Source: Strix aluco (Eukaryota > Chordata > Aves > Strigiformes > Strigidae). Taken from it: a stretch of 64,000 nt of DNA. Every line of letters starts with the position of its first letter. The stretch's first letter is position 1. The notes beneath the pieces were generated by a model. The model saw nothing but the letters and a program-made list of their open reading frames with translations, was not told where the DNA came from and did not search any database. A program made the translations under genes and the position numbers. Shown one piece after another: positions 49,001 through 58,000 of this stretch. Where the stretch lies: NCBI RefSeq assembly GCF_031877795.1, contig NC_133946.1, forward strand, positions 11,755,144-11,819,143, in the 5' to 3' direction.

Positions 49001-52000
49001 AAGACAAGGTTAGTCATGTCAGGAAGAACATATATACACACTGTCTCTTTTCTGGCTGCCCTAATCTTTAATCTCTAGTTGAAAGGAAGCCAGACAAAAG
49101 TAACATAAGCTACAGAACAGGTTTCAGCCTAGAGGACTCCAAAGCATTTTACCTACTTAGCAATACGTGGATGATTCCACCTGTCGCTGAAGTCCAGCTG
49201 CACAGTAGCAGCTGCCATTAAACAAGAATAAACGGACACTGAGCAAGAGCTTGGTCCAGAAGCCAAAGGTGTCCATCAGAAGCTGCTGGGAATTTTGGGC
49301 AGCAGAACCTAATTACCGAAATGGAGCTGTCATCTTGGAGACTGTGACAGCAAGTTTTGCAAGTGGGAAGTTTAATTGGATTAGCTGTGTTTGCCATAGG
49401 ATCCAAGCTTTCAAATCAGAGGTTATAAATAATGGACAGGGTTTAATTTTTGCAAAAGGCTAGCACGTTTCCATAGCTTTAGCACTTGCAGTTTGTCATG
49501 GGGAGGATGGCAAGCCATGGCTGGTATACCTGGATGGGACTACTACTGCAGGGAGCAAGGAACACTATGGGGCTGTGAGAGGGTGTGACATGATGCTCCC
49601 TCGTGTTTTTCAGATACGCTCACATGTTCATTTTAGAGACCTCTGCCAACGTACTGAAGCCAACGAATGCTGCCCAAGCTGGTCTCTGGGGAACTACATT
49701 GCTGTGCTGTACAACAGGTCCTCGTGTCTGGAGATAACCCAAGGAGACATCTCCCACACCCTGGCTCTCCTTCGTGCCTGTGCTCCAGACTACCACAAAG
49801 GTACCCTCACTCCATCTTGCATAGGTCCTCAGACCGTGCGACAGAAACACTCTCAGTGCGCCCAAGTCCCAGAAAAATGTACCCGCTTCAATGCCATTTA
49901 CCAGCTTCTTCACTTCTTGGTTGACAGAGACTTTCTTAGTCCCCAGACGATGGAGTACCAGGTGCCATCTCTCAAATACAGCCTGCTCTTTTTGCCTACA
50001 AGGAAAGGTGCATCTATGATGGGGATCTACTTAGACAATCTTGAATCCTGGGATCTGTTTGATAACTATACATCTATCACTGGAATGGACCTGGGCCTTA
50101 AGCAGAAACTATTCCAGCACTACCTTTTACTGGATACTAAGTATCCAGTCCTGGCAATATTAGCTATTTTTCTAAGCATTTCTTTTTATTTACGCTCAGT
50201 CTTTATTACCTTGATGGTCCTGCTCGCTGTTGTCAGTTCTTTAATGATCTCCTACTTCTTGTACAAGGTGGCCTTCAGATTCACCTATTTCCCTTTTGTA
50301 AACCTGACAGCAGTCATTATTCTCAGCAGCCTCTGTGCCAACCACACCTTTGTCTTCTTCGACCTCTGGAACCTCAGCAAGAGCCAGAACCCTTCCGCTG
50401 GGCTTTCTCAGTGGGTGAGTCAAACCATGCACCATTTTGCGTATCTCATGCTGGCATCTTGCTTCACAACGGGTGCGGCCTTCTACGCCAGCTACATTAG
50501 CAATATAATAGCCATCCGCTGCTTCGCTGTTTACATGGGCACCTCTGTGCTGGTGAATCTGGTGTTCATGATGACTTGGCTTCCTTCTTCGGCTGTGCTG
50601 TATGAGCGCTACATAGCAACGACCTGCATTTACAAGCCAGAAGACTATTGGAACAACACTGGCCATAAGAGAGTCTCTCTCTCCCTCCACTACATTCTCA
50701 GGGGTCTCCAGAACACGCTGTCTGAAACCTCCAAGCTGCTATTTGAAAAGCTTCTGCCGTGTGGGGTCATCAAGTTTCGGTACATCTGGATCTGCTGGTT
50801 TGCTGCCTTAGCAATAGGAGGTGCCTACATTTCCTGTTCCAACCCCAAACTCAAACTCCCGACTCTCGAGACATCGTCTGTCCAGGTGTTTAGACTGAGC
50901 CACCCCTTTGAGAGGTACGATTCCGAGTACTGCCACCAGTTCATGTTTGAGAGGCTGGAGCACGGAGAAGGGCAGCGCATGCCTGTCACAATAGTCTGGG
51001 GCATTCTGCCTGTGGATAATGGGGACCATTTCAACCCAAAAAGCAACGGCACCCTAGTGACAGACGTCACCTTCACAATCCAAAACCCTGATGCCCAGAA
51101 GTGGCTCCTCGAATTCTGCCAAAAAGTGAAGAACAAAACTTTCTATTACCCTGACGCAGAGCAGAAATCTACCGTGTGCTTCATGGAGGAGTTCCTCAGG
51201 TGGATGGACAGTCGCCAGTGCTCCCAGCGAGACTACAGCTTCAACCTTTGCTGCAACCAGTTCTCTTTCCCTTACGGAAGCGAAGTCTTCCTACACTGCA
51301 TCAAAATGATGCTGCTGGAACAGGGCAGGGAAGGGGCAGAAACGTACGATCTGGGCCTCAGGTTTGATGGGGAGGGAAATCTCGCTGCCTTAGTGCTGCA
51401 GTTTCAGACTATTTATCACTATAGCTTCAACTACAGCAAAGCCAAACAATTCTATGAGGAAATCAACCTCTGGGTAACAGAGGAGATGAAAACTGCCCCC
51501 GTGGGGCTTCAGAATGGATGGTTTACCAGTAAACTAGAGCTATACAATCTCCAGCACAGTCTCAGCACAGAAACGATGGTGGTCATGGGGCTCTCCATAG
51601 CCGTTTCCTTCGTGGTGCTGCTGCTCACTACCTGGAATGTTCTCCTTAGCGTTTTCTCTGTTACTGCCATTGCGGGCACTGTCCTGGTAACCATTGGCCT
51701 TTTGGTCCTCTTGGAGTGGCAGCTCAATGCAGTGGAGTCTCTCTTCATTTCAGCTGCAGTAGGTCTCTCCGTTGACTTTACCGTCAACTACTGCATCTCC
51801 TATCATCTGTGCCCCCACTCTGACCGCCTGAGCCGAGTGGCCTTTTCCCTGAAGCAGATGAGCTGTGCCACGGCCATGGCAGCTTCTGCTCTCTTCTCTG
51901 CAGGGGTCATTATGTTGCCTGCGACGGTCCTGGCGTATAGGAAGTTGGGGATATTCATCATGATGATCAAGTGCATCAGCTGTGGGTTTGCCAGCTTCTT

Positions 52001-53033
52001 CTTCCAGTCGCTGTGCTGCTTCTTTGGCCCAGAGAAGAACTGTGGGCAGATCCTCTGGCCTTGTGCCCACACCATGAAAGACTACTATGATGACTCAGGG
52101 CTGAACGGAAGCTTTGCCTGTGGGGGGAGCGAGAAGCAAAACCGATTGCGGAAGGTCCAGGAGTCCAACACTGCAAATGAGCAATACGAGCTCCAGCCCC
52201 TGTCCAGAAAACTGAGCGACAGCTTTGACAACAGCACTTCCACGAGCAAGCTGTCCAACCGGCCGTCAGTGCTCTCTGAAGACACACAAGTGGAAGACAA
52301 CAGATGCCCCAGAATGGGAACGCACCCCTCCCTTGAAAGGGAGAGACAAAACCTGCAGGAGACCCTTGGAGACCAGCAGGTTGGCCTGTGCCAGTGTCCT
52401 GCCTTGCAAACTTCCTCTCCTTACAAGCACAGCAGCTCAGAAGCAGAAATTCACAGGGAGAGACTCTGCCGAGATTGTCGATGTCGAAAGTATGGTCTGA
52501 AAGCTTGGGATGGGTCTGGACTGGACCATATCCAGCCGGCTGGCATGAAAGAAGAAGGGCAGCTCAATAAATCACAGTGCTCTAGTGACACTGCCCAGCA
52601 GCAGTCGGATTATACCTCAGACAACAGCCATCTCCCTGCCGCTGACATCTACAAAATTCACAGATGCCTTTGTTCTCTTGGCAGCTCTTTTGACATGCTC
52701 AACATTTCCAGTGAGACGTCGATTAGTGATTTTGAGCAAGGCCTAAAGCTTGCTGAATCAGCCAGTTCTTGTCCTGATGTCTTAGAGCTGTCTGATTCGT
52801 ACAGTCAAACAGAGAGAGGTTACTTGAACGGGAAGAGAGATACCCTGCGGTTGGACCTGAGGGAGACTGTCTTTGATATCTCTCCAGCAGCATCGCAGCA
52901 GAACAGCTCTTCATGGAAAAATCGATTTGGATTAGGGAGCGAAGATCCAGTTGTGTTACCGAACAGCCAACCGGACATGCCTGATGTTTGGATCAAACGA
53001 TCTAGCGCACAAAGTTCTGCTTACAACAGCTGA
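33723..53033 (+). CDS. DISP2: DISP2 (dispatched RND transporter family member 2), complete
   Basis: Gene-level entry. Eight coding exons (33723-33793, 41396-41842, 44107-44136, 46265-46388, 47249-47364, 47841-47959, 48911-49008, 49614-53033) total 4425 bases and predict 1474 residues, against 1401 in human as I remember it. All phases join. The order of regions is a Pro/Ser-rich cytoplasmic N-terminus, membrane segment 1 at about residues 192-214, a Cys-rich first extracellular loop, a sterol-sensing-like bundle at about 510-665, a further membrane segment at about 724-745, a second loop, a C-terminal bundle at about 988-1140 and a long cytoplasmic tail. This is the Dispatched/RND layout. DISP1 exports lipid-modified Hedgehog, whereas the substrate of DISP2 is not settled. 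The N-terminal bundle has Asn578-His579 where DISP1 has an acidic pair, while the C-terminal GLSVDF motif keeps Asp1056. The tail matches human strongly at EQYELQPL and LPNSQPD. Confidence 0.96.
33794..41395 (+). other. DISP2: DISP2 intron 1
   Basis: A 7.6 kb intron. I see a short inverted and direct repeat at 35899-35936 and a degraded CR1-like stretch at about 40635-40920. The block at about 35340-36050 is AT-rich and could be regulatory, but this is only a guess from composition. No further exon is supported. Confidence 0.65.
40635..40920 (-). mobile_element. Degraded old CR1-like fragment
   Basis: The plus strand reads TAGTCCATCTCCTTCCTAAT, then TGTCATCCTTGGGAGGGGCG and TAAGATGTTCCTGAAGAGCC. 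This follows the reverse complement of older CR1 3' regions as I remember them, but with many differences. The 3' end of the element would be to the left. Limits are approximate, and only the first 110 bases or so are reasonably clear. Confidence 0.4.
41396..41842 (+). CDS. DISP2: DISP2 exon 2, cytoplasmic N-terminal region
   Basis: A 447-base exon after TTTCTCTCACAG, ending AG before GTGAGA. The reading frame is fixed by conserved pieces near its end: YGLPPLPGHGERPMLCSHLS and VQHHIVTVR, matching human SLPGLGD...LCSH and VQHHVVSVR. The rest is rich in Ser, Pro and Gln. Two other frames are also open across this exon but lack this similarity and do not splice. Confidence 0.92.
41843..44106 (+). 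other. DISP2: DISP2 intron 2 with minisatellite
   Basis: A 2.3 kb intron. It contains a degenerate tandem repeat at about 42039-42154. A 14- to 15-base T run at about 44080-44094 forms part of the pyrimidine tract before exon 3. No other exon or element is evident. Confidence 0.7.
42039..42154. repeat. Minisatellite of about 18-20 bases, 6-7 copies
   Basis: Imperfect head-to-tail copies of a unit close to AGAGCTGCCGTTCCCG. The unit varies by a few bases and by one or two gaps between copies. It lies in DISP2 intron 2, about 200 bases after exon 2. Confidence 0.85.
44107..44136 (+). CDS. DISP2: DISP2 exon 3 (30-base microexon)
   Basis: A 30-base exon between TTTTCTCTGTCTGCAG and GTATGT. With the flanking exons it reads RHDKAFRMPKS, against human RQERAFQMPKS. 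It preserves frame whether included or skipped, and leaving it out would remove ten residues just before the first membrane segment. Confidence 0.93.
44137..46264 (+). other. DISP2: DISP2 intron 3
   Basis: A 2.1 kb AT-rich intron. It holds TA/TG simple repeats at 44409-44483, a T-rich run at about 44700-44726 and a possible degraded interspersed repeat at about 45130-45240 (ACATAAGAACACAGAAGAAA and following). The 200 bases before exon 4 are very AT-rich. Confidence 0.6.
44409..44483. repeat. TA/TG simple repeat
   Basis: Alternating purine-pyrimidine tract of TA and TATG/TGTG steps on the plus strand, interrupted once by AATAACCC. Confidence 0.9.
46265..46388 (+). CDS. DISP2: DISP2 exon 4, first membrane segment
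   Basis: A 124-base exon after TGATTCCAG, ending at the phase-0 donor GTAAGT. It encodes SYSQMIAEWPIAVLVLCSVT and on to LPDFSEPLM. Human has SYSQLIAEWPVAVLMLC and LPDFSKPLL. This is membrane segment 1 and the start of the first extracellular loop. The frame stays open for 500 bases into the intron, but that part has no similarity. Confidence 0.95.
47249..47364 (+). CDS. DISP2: DISP2 exon 5, extracellular loop 1
   Basis: A 116-base exon after TTGGCTGCAG, ending AG before GTATGT. It starts GFEPRDTDIGRKLIVWRN, nearly the same as human GFEPRDTDIGSKLVVWR. This motif follows the first membrane segment in Dispatched proteins. Confidence 0.95.
47841..47959 (+). CDS. DISP2: DISP2 exon 6, extracellular loop 1
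   Basis: A 119-base exon after TCTCTTGCTAG, with donor GTGAGT. It encodes a divergent hydrophilic stretch ending FFCGPPE (the last codon shared with exon 7), as in human NFFCGPPEKSYAKL. Confidence 0.92.
48911..49008 (+). CDS. DISP2: DISP2 exon 7, extracellular loop 1
   Basis: A 98-base exon after TTTATTTCAG, donor GTTAGT, phase 0 at its end. It encodes KSYSQLVFMSTTAGSLWNLQ and on to CQIEQDK, closely matching human KLVFMSTSSGSLWNLHA. Confidence 0.95.
49614..53033 (+). CDS. DISP2: DISP2 exon 8, large terminal exon
   Basis: A single 3420-base exon after CTCGTGTTTTTCAG, encoding residues 336-1474 and the stop TGA. It covers the rest of loop 1, both membrane bundles, loop 2 and the cytoplasmic tail. 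The frame is open upstream to 49575, but the acceptor and the human match IRSH fix the exon start at 49614. The presence of nearly all of the transporter in one exon agrees with the human gene as I recall it. No frameshift or internal stop is present, so the copy appears functional. Confidence 0.97.
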   Translation: MRSHVHFRDLCQRTEANECCPSWSLGNYIAVLYNRSSCLEITQGDISHTLALLRACAPDYHKGTLTPSCIGPQTVRQKHSQCAQVPEKCTRFNAIYQLLHFLVDRDFLSPQTMEYQVPSLKYSLLFLPTRKGASMMGIYLDNLESWDLFDNYTSITGMDLGLKQKLFQHYLLLDTKYPVLAILAIFLSISFYLRSVFITLMVLLAVVSSLMISYFLYKVAFRFTYFPFVNLTAVIILSSLCANHTFVFFDLWNLSKSQNPSAGLSQWVSQTMHHFAYLMLASCFTTGAAFYASYISNIIAIRCFAVYMGTSVLVNLVFMMTWLPSSAVLYERYIATTCIYKPEDYWNNTGHKRVSLSLHYILRGLQNTLSETSKLLFEKLLPCGVIKFRYIWICWFAALAIGGAYISCSNPKLKLPTLETSSVQVFRLSHPFERYDSEYCHQFMFERLEHGEGQRMPVTIVWGILPVDNGDHFNPKSNGTLVTDVTFTIQNPDAQKWLLEFCQKVKNKTFYYPDAEQKSTVCFMEEFLRWMDSRQCSQRDYSFNLCCNQFSFPYGSEVFLHCIKMMLLEQGREGAETYDLGLRFDGEGNLAALVLQFQTIYHYSFNYSKAKQFYEEINLWVTEEMKTAPVGLQNGWFTSKLELYNLQHSLSTETMVVMGLSIAVSFVVLLLTTWNVLLSVFSVTAIAGTVLVTIGLLVLLEWQLNAVESLFISAAVGLSVDFTVNYCISYHLCPHSDRLSRVAFSLKQMSCATAMAASALFSAGVIMLPATVLAYRKLGIFIMMIKCISCGFASFFFQSLCCFFGPEKNCGQILWPCAHTMKDYYDDSGLNGSFACGGSEKQNRLRKVQESNTANEQYELQPLSRKLSDSFDNSTSTSKLSNRPSVLSEDTQVEDNRCPRMGTHPSLERERQNLQETLGDQQVGLCQCPALQTSSPYKHSSSEAEIHRERLCRDCRCRKYGLKAWDGSGLDHIQPAGMKEEGQLNKSQCSSDTAQQQSDYTSDNSHLPAADIYKIHRCLCSLGSSFDMLNISSETSISDFEQGLKLAESASSCPDVLELSDSYSQTERGYLNGKRDTLRLDLRETVFDISPAASQQNSSSWKNRFGLGSEDPVVLPNSQPDMPDVWIKRSSAQSSAYNS

Positions 53034-54015
53034 AACCTTGCAGAAAACAAAACTGTACTGCTAGCAAAAGGGGAAAGCAAAATCTCCTTGGAACTGTAAA
53101 TATCAGTTTTTTCCTCCCACCTCTCCTAGAGCTGAGACTATTTCTTAGTATTTCAGCTGTGCAAACACCTGTGTTTCCACAGAACCAGCAAATCTGATAC
53201 TAGTGAGAGGATGCAAGATCAATCTTGATGGCGTACAAGCCCTTTGACCTTCCAGTGTCTGGTGCCATATTCACAGCTGTACCACAAAACTTATCAAGGA
53301 AACCTGTTTTGTCATTTCCTACAAGGTGGTTAGATTTTGTTTTCTTGTCAAGGTCACATAGGAGAGAAATAACGACGTGAATCTGCACAGATATTTAACA
53401 ATGGAGAAAGAGAGCTCATTAAAAAAAAAAAAAAAAATTCCAAAACCTGAACCCGCAACTACTGAAAATCTAGATATCAAGTGAAGAGCGTATTGTTAAT
53501 AGAAAAAGAAAGTCTTTCATTTTCTACTGAATCAGAAATTGCTTTTATGTGAAGTCCAGGTTCACAGATCTCATCAAAATAGTTCAGATATTATAAAAAA
53601 ATCTTGTCGAGACTTCTGAGTTGATACAGTCTCTTACTGATCATGGAGGAAGGAGGCTGCAGAATCCAGCCCAAATCTGTTTTCAGTAACAATTTCCATT
53701 TGTTTTATCAGAAGAAATTCTAGTACTGCCAAAGATTTTCAGTGTGAGATTTCCCCTTTGAGAAAAGTGTCCTCATCCCCTCAGTGACTCGGGTGCTTTG
53801 TGTGTCAACTTCATAGCTGTTTCCACTCAAGGCATTCGCCATAAACATGTAACTTTTTAAAATTTGCATATCTGGTGAATCTTGAATTTTACATCTTTTT
53901 TCCTCTACCAGAAACAAACAGGAAAACAAACACTTCCTTGCCTTTGTCTGTTGAAAAAGAGAAAACATTCTCGATACAAGTTGACATAAAATAAATGCTT
54001 ATGACAAACTTTCCT
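53034..54015 (+). other. DISP2: DISP2 3' untranslated region
   Basis: AT-rich sequence after the stop codon with an A run at 53421-53437. A canonical poly(A) signal AATAAA lies at 53990-53995, so the transcript could end near 54010-54020. Other ends cannot be excluded. Confidence 0.5.
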
Positions 54016-54785
54016 AAATCTGAGTGGTTTCATTTTCACCGAGAACACTGTGGTTCATTTTCTTCATCTTTTAAATGCCTAATATATTTTCCAGTATAAT
54101 CAGCAAAAGGAAAGTATACATTTTAAAAAGATTTGCTCCTTCTGACACCCACAAATTGTTTTCCCTGTTCTGTGGGAGACAGGCCACAACTGCCCGATGT
54201 CAGTTAGCAATATGCTCTTTTAAAGCTGGTAACAACATTTTAAATATACAACATATTTCAGGTTTGTGTTTCCATAGTGCAGTTCTCGTACTGGGTGCTC
54301 AGGGGGGTGTTTTGGCAAGCAGAGCTGCCCTCGGGCTGTGAGCAACACTCACTGAAACCCTCTCCACACAGGAGCTGCTTCCATTACTATCTGGGGGCAC
54401 TTCTCACCCATTTTGAAAACTGTTTGAAAACACTGCAAAAACATCTAATTACACTGGGACACATTCTATACAGATGCCTCCTTTCCCCTTATCATGTGGG
54501 AGGGCAATTTTAACCAACCCAAATGCAAGCAGCAGCACCAACACCCTGATGGCACAGGAGGGAGAATTCCATGGCCGCCAAAGTCCCCCCCATGAAGGCC
54601 ATGAAGGCCTTAAAGGCTCTGGGCCTCAAGTGCCCAACCGAGGGGGTGATGCAGCAGGAGGCTGGGAAGGCCCTCACCGCCGGCAGCCGGCTCCCCTGAG
54701 GGCAGCTACGAGGGGAAGCAGTGTCCCACCCGCCTGGGGACCCCACCATACCCGCGGCGCCTTCCCTGAGGGAAAGAGCGAAAGA

Positions 54786-54914
54786 GCGGGAAAAGGCGCG
54801 CACGCGCACCCCCCCTCGCGGCACCCTCCCCGTGCGCACTGCGCCTGCGCCCGCTGCTCGCTGGTGCGCATGCGCGGGGCCGCGCGGCCGTTTGGGCGGC
54901 GGGTTCGATTCAAA
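54786..54914 (+). promoter_or_regulatory. KNSTRN: KNSTRN promoter with E2F-, NRF1- and CHR-like sites
   Basis: Just upstream of the KNSTRN start codon are GCGGGAAAA at 54786-54794 (E2F-like), TGCGCCTGCGCC at 54840-54851 and the perfect palindrome TGCGCATGCGC at 54865-54875 (both NRF1-like). TTCAAA at 54909-54914 is the reverse of the CHR element TTTGAA, 28 bases before the ATG. E2F and CHR elements are typical of genes expressed in late cell cycle, which suits a mitotic protein. All lie in a CpG island of about 54700-55140. Binding itself is inferred. Confidence 0.55.
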
Positions 54915-54941
54915 CGGCGGCTGAGGGGGAGCGTGGTCGCC

Positions 54942-55005
54942 ATGGAGGGGGAGGCTTCCCGCATTCCCGTCTACAGCGCGCTACACCGCGCCGGCCCGCC
55001 CGCAG
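54942..55005 (+). CDS. KNSTRN: KNSTRN exon 1 (start codon)
   Basis: ATG at 54942 in the good context GCCATGG opens MEGEASRIPVYSALHRAGPP, with donor GTGCGT. It lies in a CpG island. Upstream in-frame ATGs exist, but the sequence before 54942 looks like promoter DNA. Confidence 0.8.
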
Positions 55006-58000
55006 GTGCGTGCCCTCTCCGGGAGGAGGGGAAGGCGGGCTCTGCCCTGCCTTGCTCCGCCGTGGGGTGCCGAAGCCGCGGGGGCGAAGGGCCGGTGTCG
55101 GGGAGGGGAGTGCGCGCGCCTCTTGGGGAGCTCTGATACTGTTTTCGGCTGTGGTGGCCGTTGCAAAGTCTAATTTTAGGCTTTATTTAACTGCTTTGTT
55201 TCTAGTTAAGACTTCAGTTCACGGGTTTTTTGCTAGACGGACTCCAGTGCGTGTCCTGCTCGCTGAGGTTGTGGATCCTTTCCTTCAGGGGCTCTTACTT
55301 CGATAAGTCTTTTGATACTACTTATAGCATTTGAGAAATATGGGACACCTAGGCTTCACGTTAAAAACATGAGAACTAGTCCGTACCAGTGGAAACTCCC
55401 ATGTTACTCTACTATAAATGTGCTTTTGGGTGTCGTTTGAAAAATAATTACCTTGGGGAGGGAGGAGAGGGAAAAAAGCTTCCTAAACCCACTATGTGAA
55501 CAAAGCTTTATGTGCTCAAACATCTGTGGTTTAAAGCTAAATAAACTTTACATGAAAAGTTAGTTCTCTATAGTATTATTTTAGAAATTTATCTATTCCT
55601 AGTGAATTGAGACATGGTGCTCTCTTAACTGAGAGTTCCCTGTGGGCTGTGTTTTGTTTTGCTTCCAGTCCTGAACAGTTTTGCTTGGAACCCTGTGGCA
55701 TGCTGTCTGCTTCATGTTGAGACCTCATTTATTACCACACTTGCATTATCACTTTCAAACTTCCTGTCATTAGTGCTAGCCTGCTAACTATGTTTTAACA
55801 GTCTACCATCTGAGCTGTCAGTGGCTTGTTCCAGACCCTTAATCCTGGCTGAAGTTTGAAGACTGCCCTTAGTTGTCACTACCTTAAAGCCTCCATTCTA
55901 GCCAGATATAATTGTGATTTACCTCAAATTGAAGGCTTGAAATACGGTAGTTCTGTGTATTATGGAGATCTCTTTTAGACCGTAGTGTTTTCATTTTGTC
56001 TTTTTCTTGCAGAAATACAAATGGCTTTTCCTTCAAAGAAACAATGTGTCAGCAAAACAGCAGATCTAGAGTTCAACAAAGATCCTATTTCTAACTTTAG
56101 CTCAAACATTCCAGCAGACGGTGTCTTCAAAGCTACAAACCAAGGGTAAATGAAAGGAAAATATTGATGGGTTTATTACTTGGCAAATGTCCTAAAGATG
56201 GCTTAGCATTTTGCAGATTTTGTCAAACTAATTGACTTGGTAATCTGCGAGAATTCAGTGATCTTCTGCTAAATGTATTTTACCCGTCTTTTAAGGTTGC
56301 CTAAATCTGCCAAGAAAGCAGAACCCCTTTCAAAGAAGACAGCTACAAAAGGGTATGTTTCCTCAAATTTCTGTTAGTTGCCCTCATGCAGTAATGCTCC
56401 CTCTTGGAGGGTTATGATGAGCTCTCACCCCTGTACAACTTTCTTGCCAAGTTTGCTGATTAAAGCTCTTGTCAGAAACAAGAACAAATGCTTCAAAAAA
56501 GAGCATGTTTATGGAAGTAAAAGAGAAGGTGTGCAATACTGATATTTTTGCCCCTAAATCTTTGATGTTTGGCTCTGCAGACCTCTCAGCAGATACAGAC
56601 TAGAAGCAGAGCTGAAGACCAAGAACCAGCTGTTAGAAACAGCCAAACAACAGCTACACTCCAGACTAACAGGAGCACAGGTAAGGACTGGAGGAAAGAC
56701 TGAGAGAGCTGGGACTGTTCAGTGGATTCTGTTTCCAACAAATAGGACTTTCTTGAATCAAGTTTAGATTCAGAATTGCCACTTTGTTATTCACCACCTC
56801 TTACCCATCACTCTAGGACACGCTTAGCACAATTTCTGTCACGTGCCAGAGGCCCTACTAGCAACCTTCAGCTGTAAAACCTCATTTGATTTCCTAGTTC
56901 TCAACCAGTTACTAATCGGTGAGATGATCGTTCCTCTTGTCTCACAGCTCGATTTCTTTACGAGCCTTTAAGACCACCTATGAAATGTTCAAAAAGCTTC
57001 TGCCACCATCAGCTGGATCACCCTAATCCAGATGCTTATTGATTCTCTTGGAGAATGGCATTCAACTGGAGGTTGATCAGCTTATCCGATTGCCTGGCAA
57101 TATCTGAACTGTGTAGGGAATAATGCTGTGGCTTAAAGATTTGAAGATGCCCTTTTCTTCCCAATGTTTATACGCTCTTCAATGCATCAAACTCTTGAAT
57201 TATTTATATATATGAGAGGGAGCACAAGAAAAGATATGCTAGGGTTGCTTAAAAGGAATTTATCTCTAGGATCAAATTCTTCCAGTAGTTGCTATGACAT
57301 GTGAATGTGATAAATGTACTAATCCTGCCAAGAAGCAGGAGTATGGGTCTGCAACAGAGTAATTTCCAGCAGTGGTAGAGACAGAAGGGCAAGATCTGGT
57401 TCTTGGTGCTAGTGGAGCACTTGTTAAGCCATGAGCATCACACTCAGTATTGCTGACTAATGGAAACAAAATCTCCCTGGAAACTTGGTTCACGCTCAAC
57501 CTCTGTTAATGACAGGGCACTATAAAGGAGTTAAAGGAGGAGAATGAAGCCCTGGTACAAGAAATTGAGAAGCTCAAGAAATTTCAGGAGACTTGCATGG
57601 TGATTTTAGAAAGCAGAAACATTGATCCTGGTAAGGACTATGCACTTCAAATACCATTCTGGTACTTATTCTTCAGAAGTTTTTTTTTCTTCCTCCTGTT
57701 GTGACTGTTCATAAGACATTCAGACTCTGCTTCCTGGCTAAGGAAATATGGCTGTAACTCCTGGGGATTTTTTTTTTTCTAGTTTAAGAGAAAAAGCTAC
57801 TTCCTGTAGTAGGCCCTGTCCTGGATAAACTTTAAGAATAATGTAGTCTTTCTTGTTGTAGAAATTTACTTTGCAAAGCTGTTTGTTCTTACACACAAAT
57901 TTATCTGTATATTAGAGGTTCACTAATGCATCTCATAAATTAGTTACAGGTGGCAACATTTTGGAGGAGGAAGAAAAGACACAAGAATGCCAGAAGCAGA

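Noticed and set aside
49620-52300. Multiple antisense and off-frame open frames across DISP2 exon 8
   Set aside because: They are shadows of a long, conserved coding exon and have no recognisable content.
54474-55136. 220-codon plus-strand open frame over the KNSTRN first exon
   Set aside because: Only 54942-55005 is coding. The rest is CpG-island promoter and the start of intron 1, open because of base composition.
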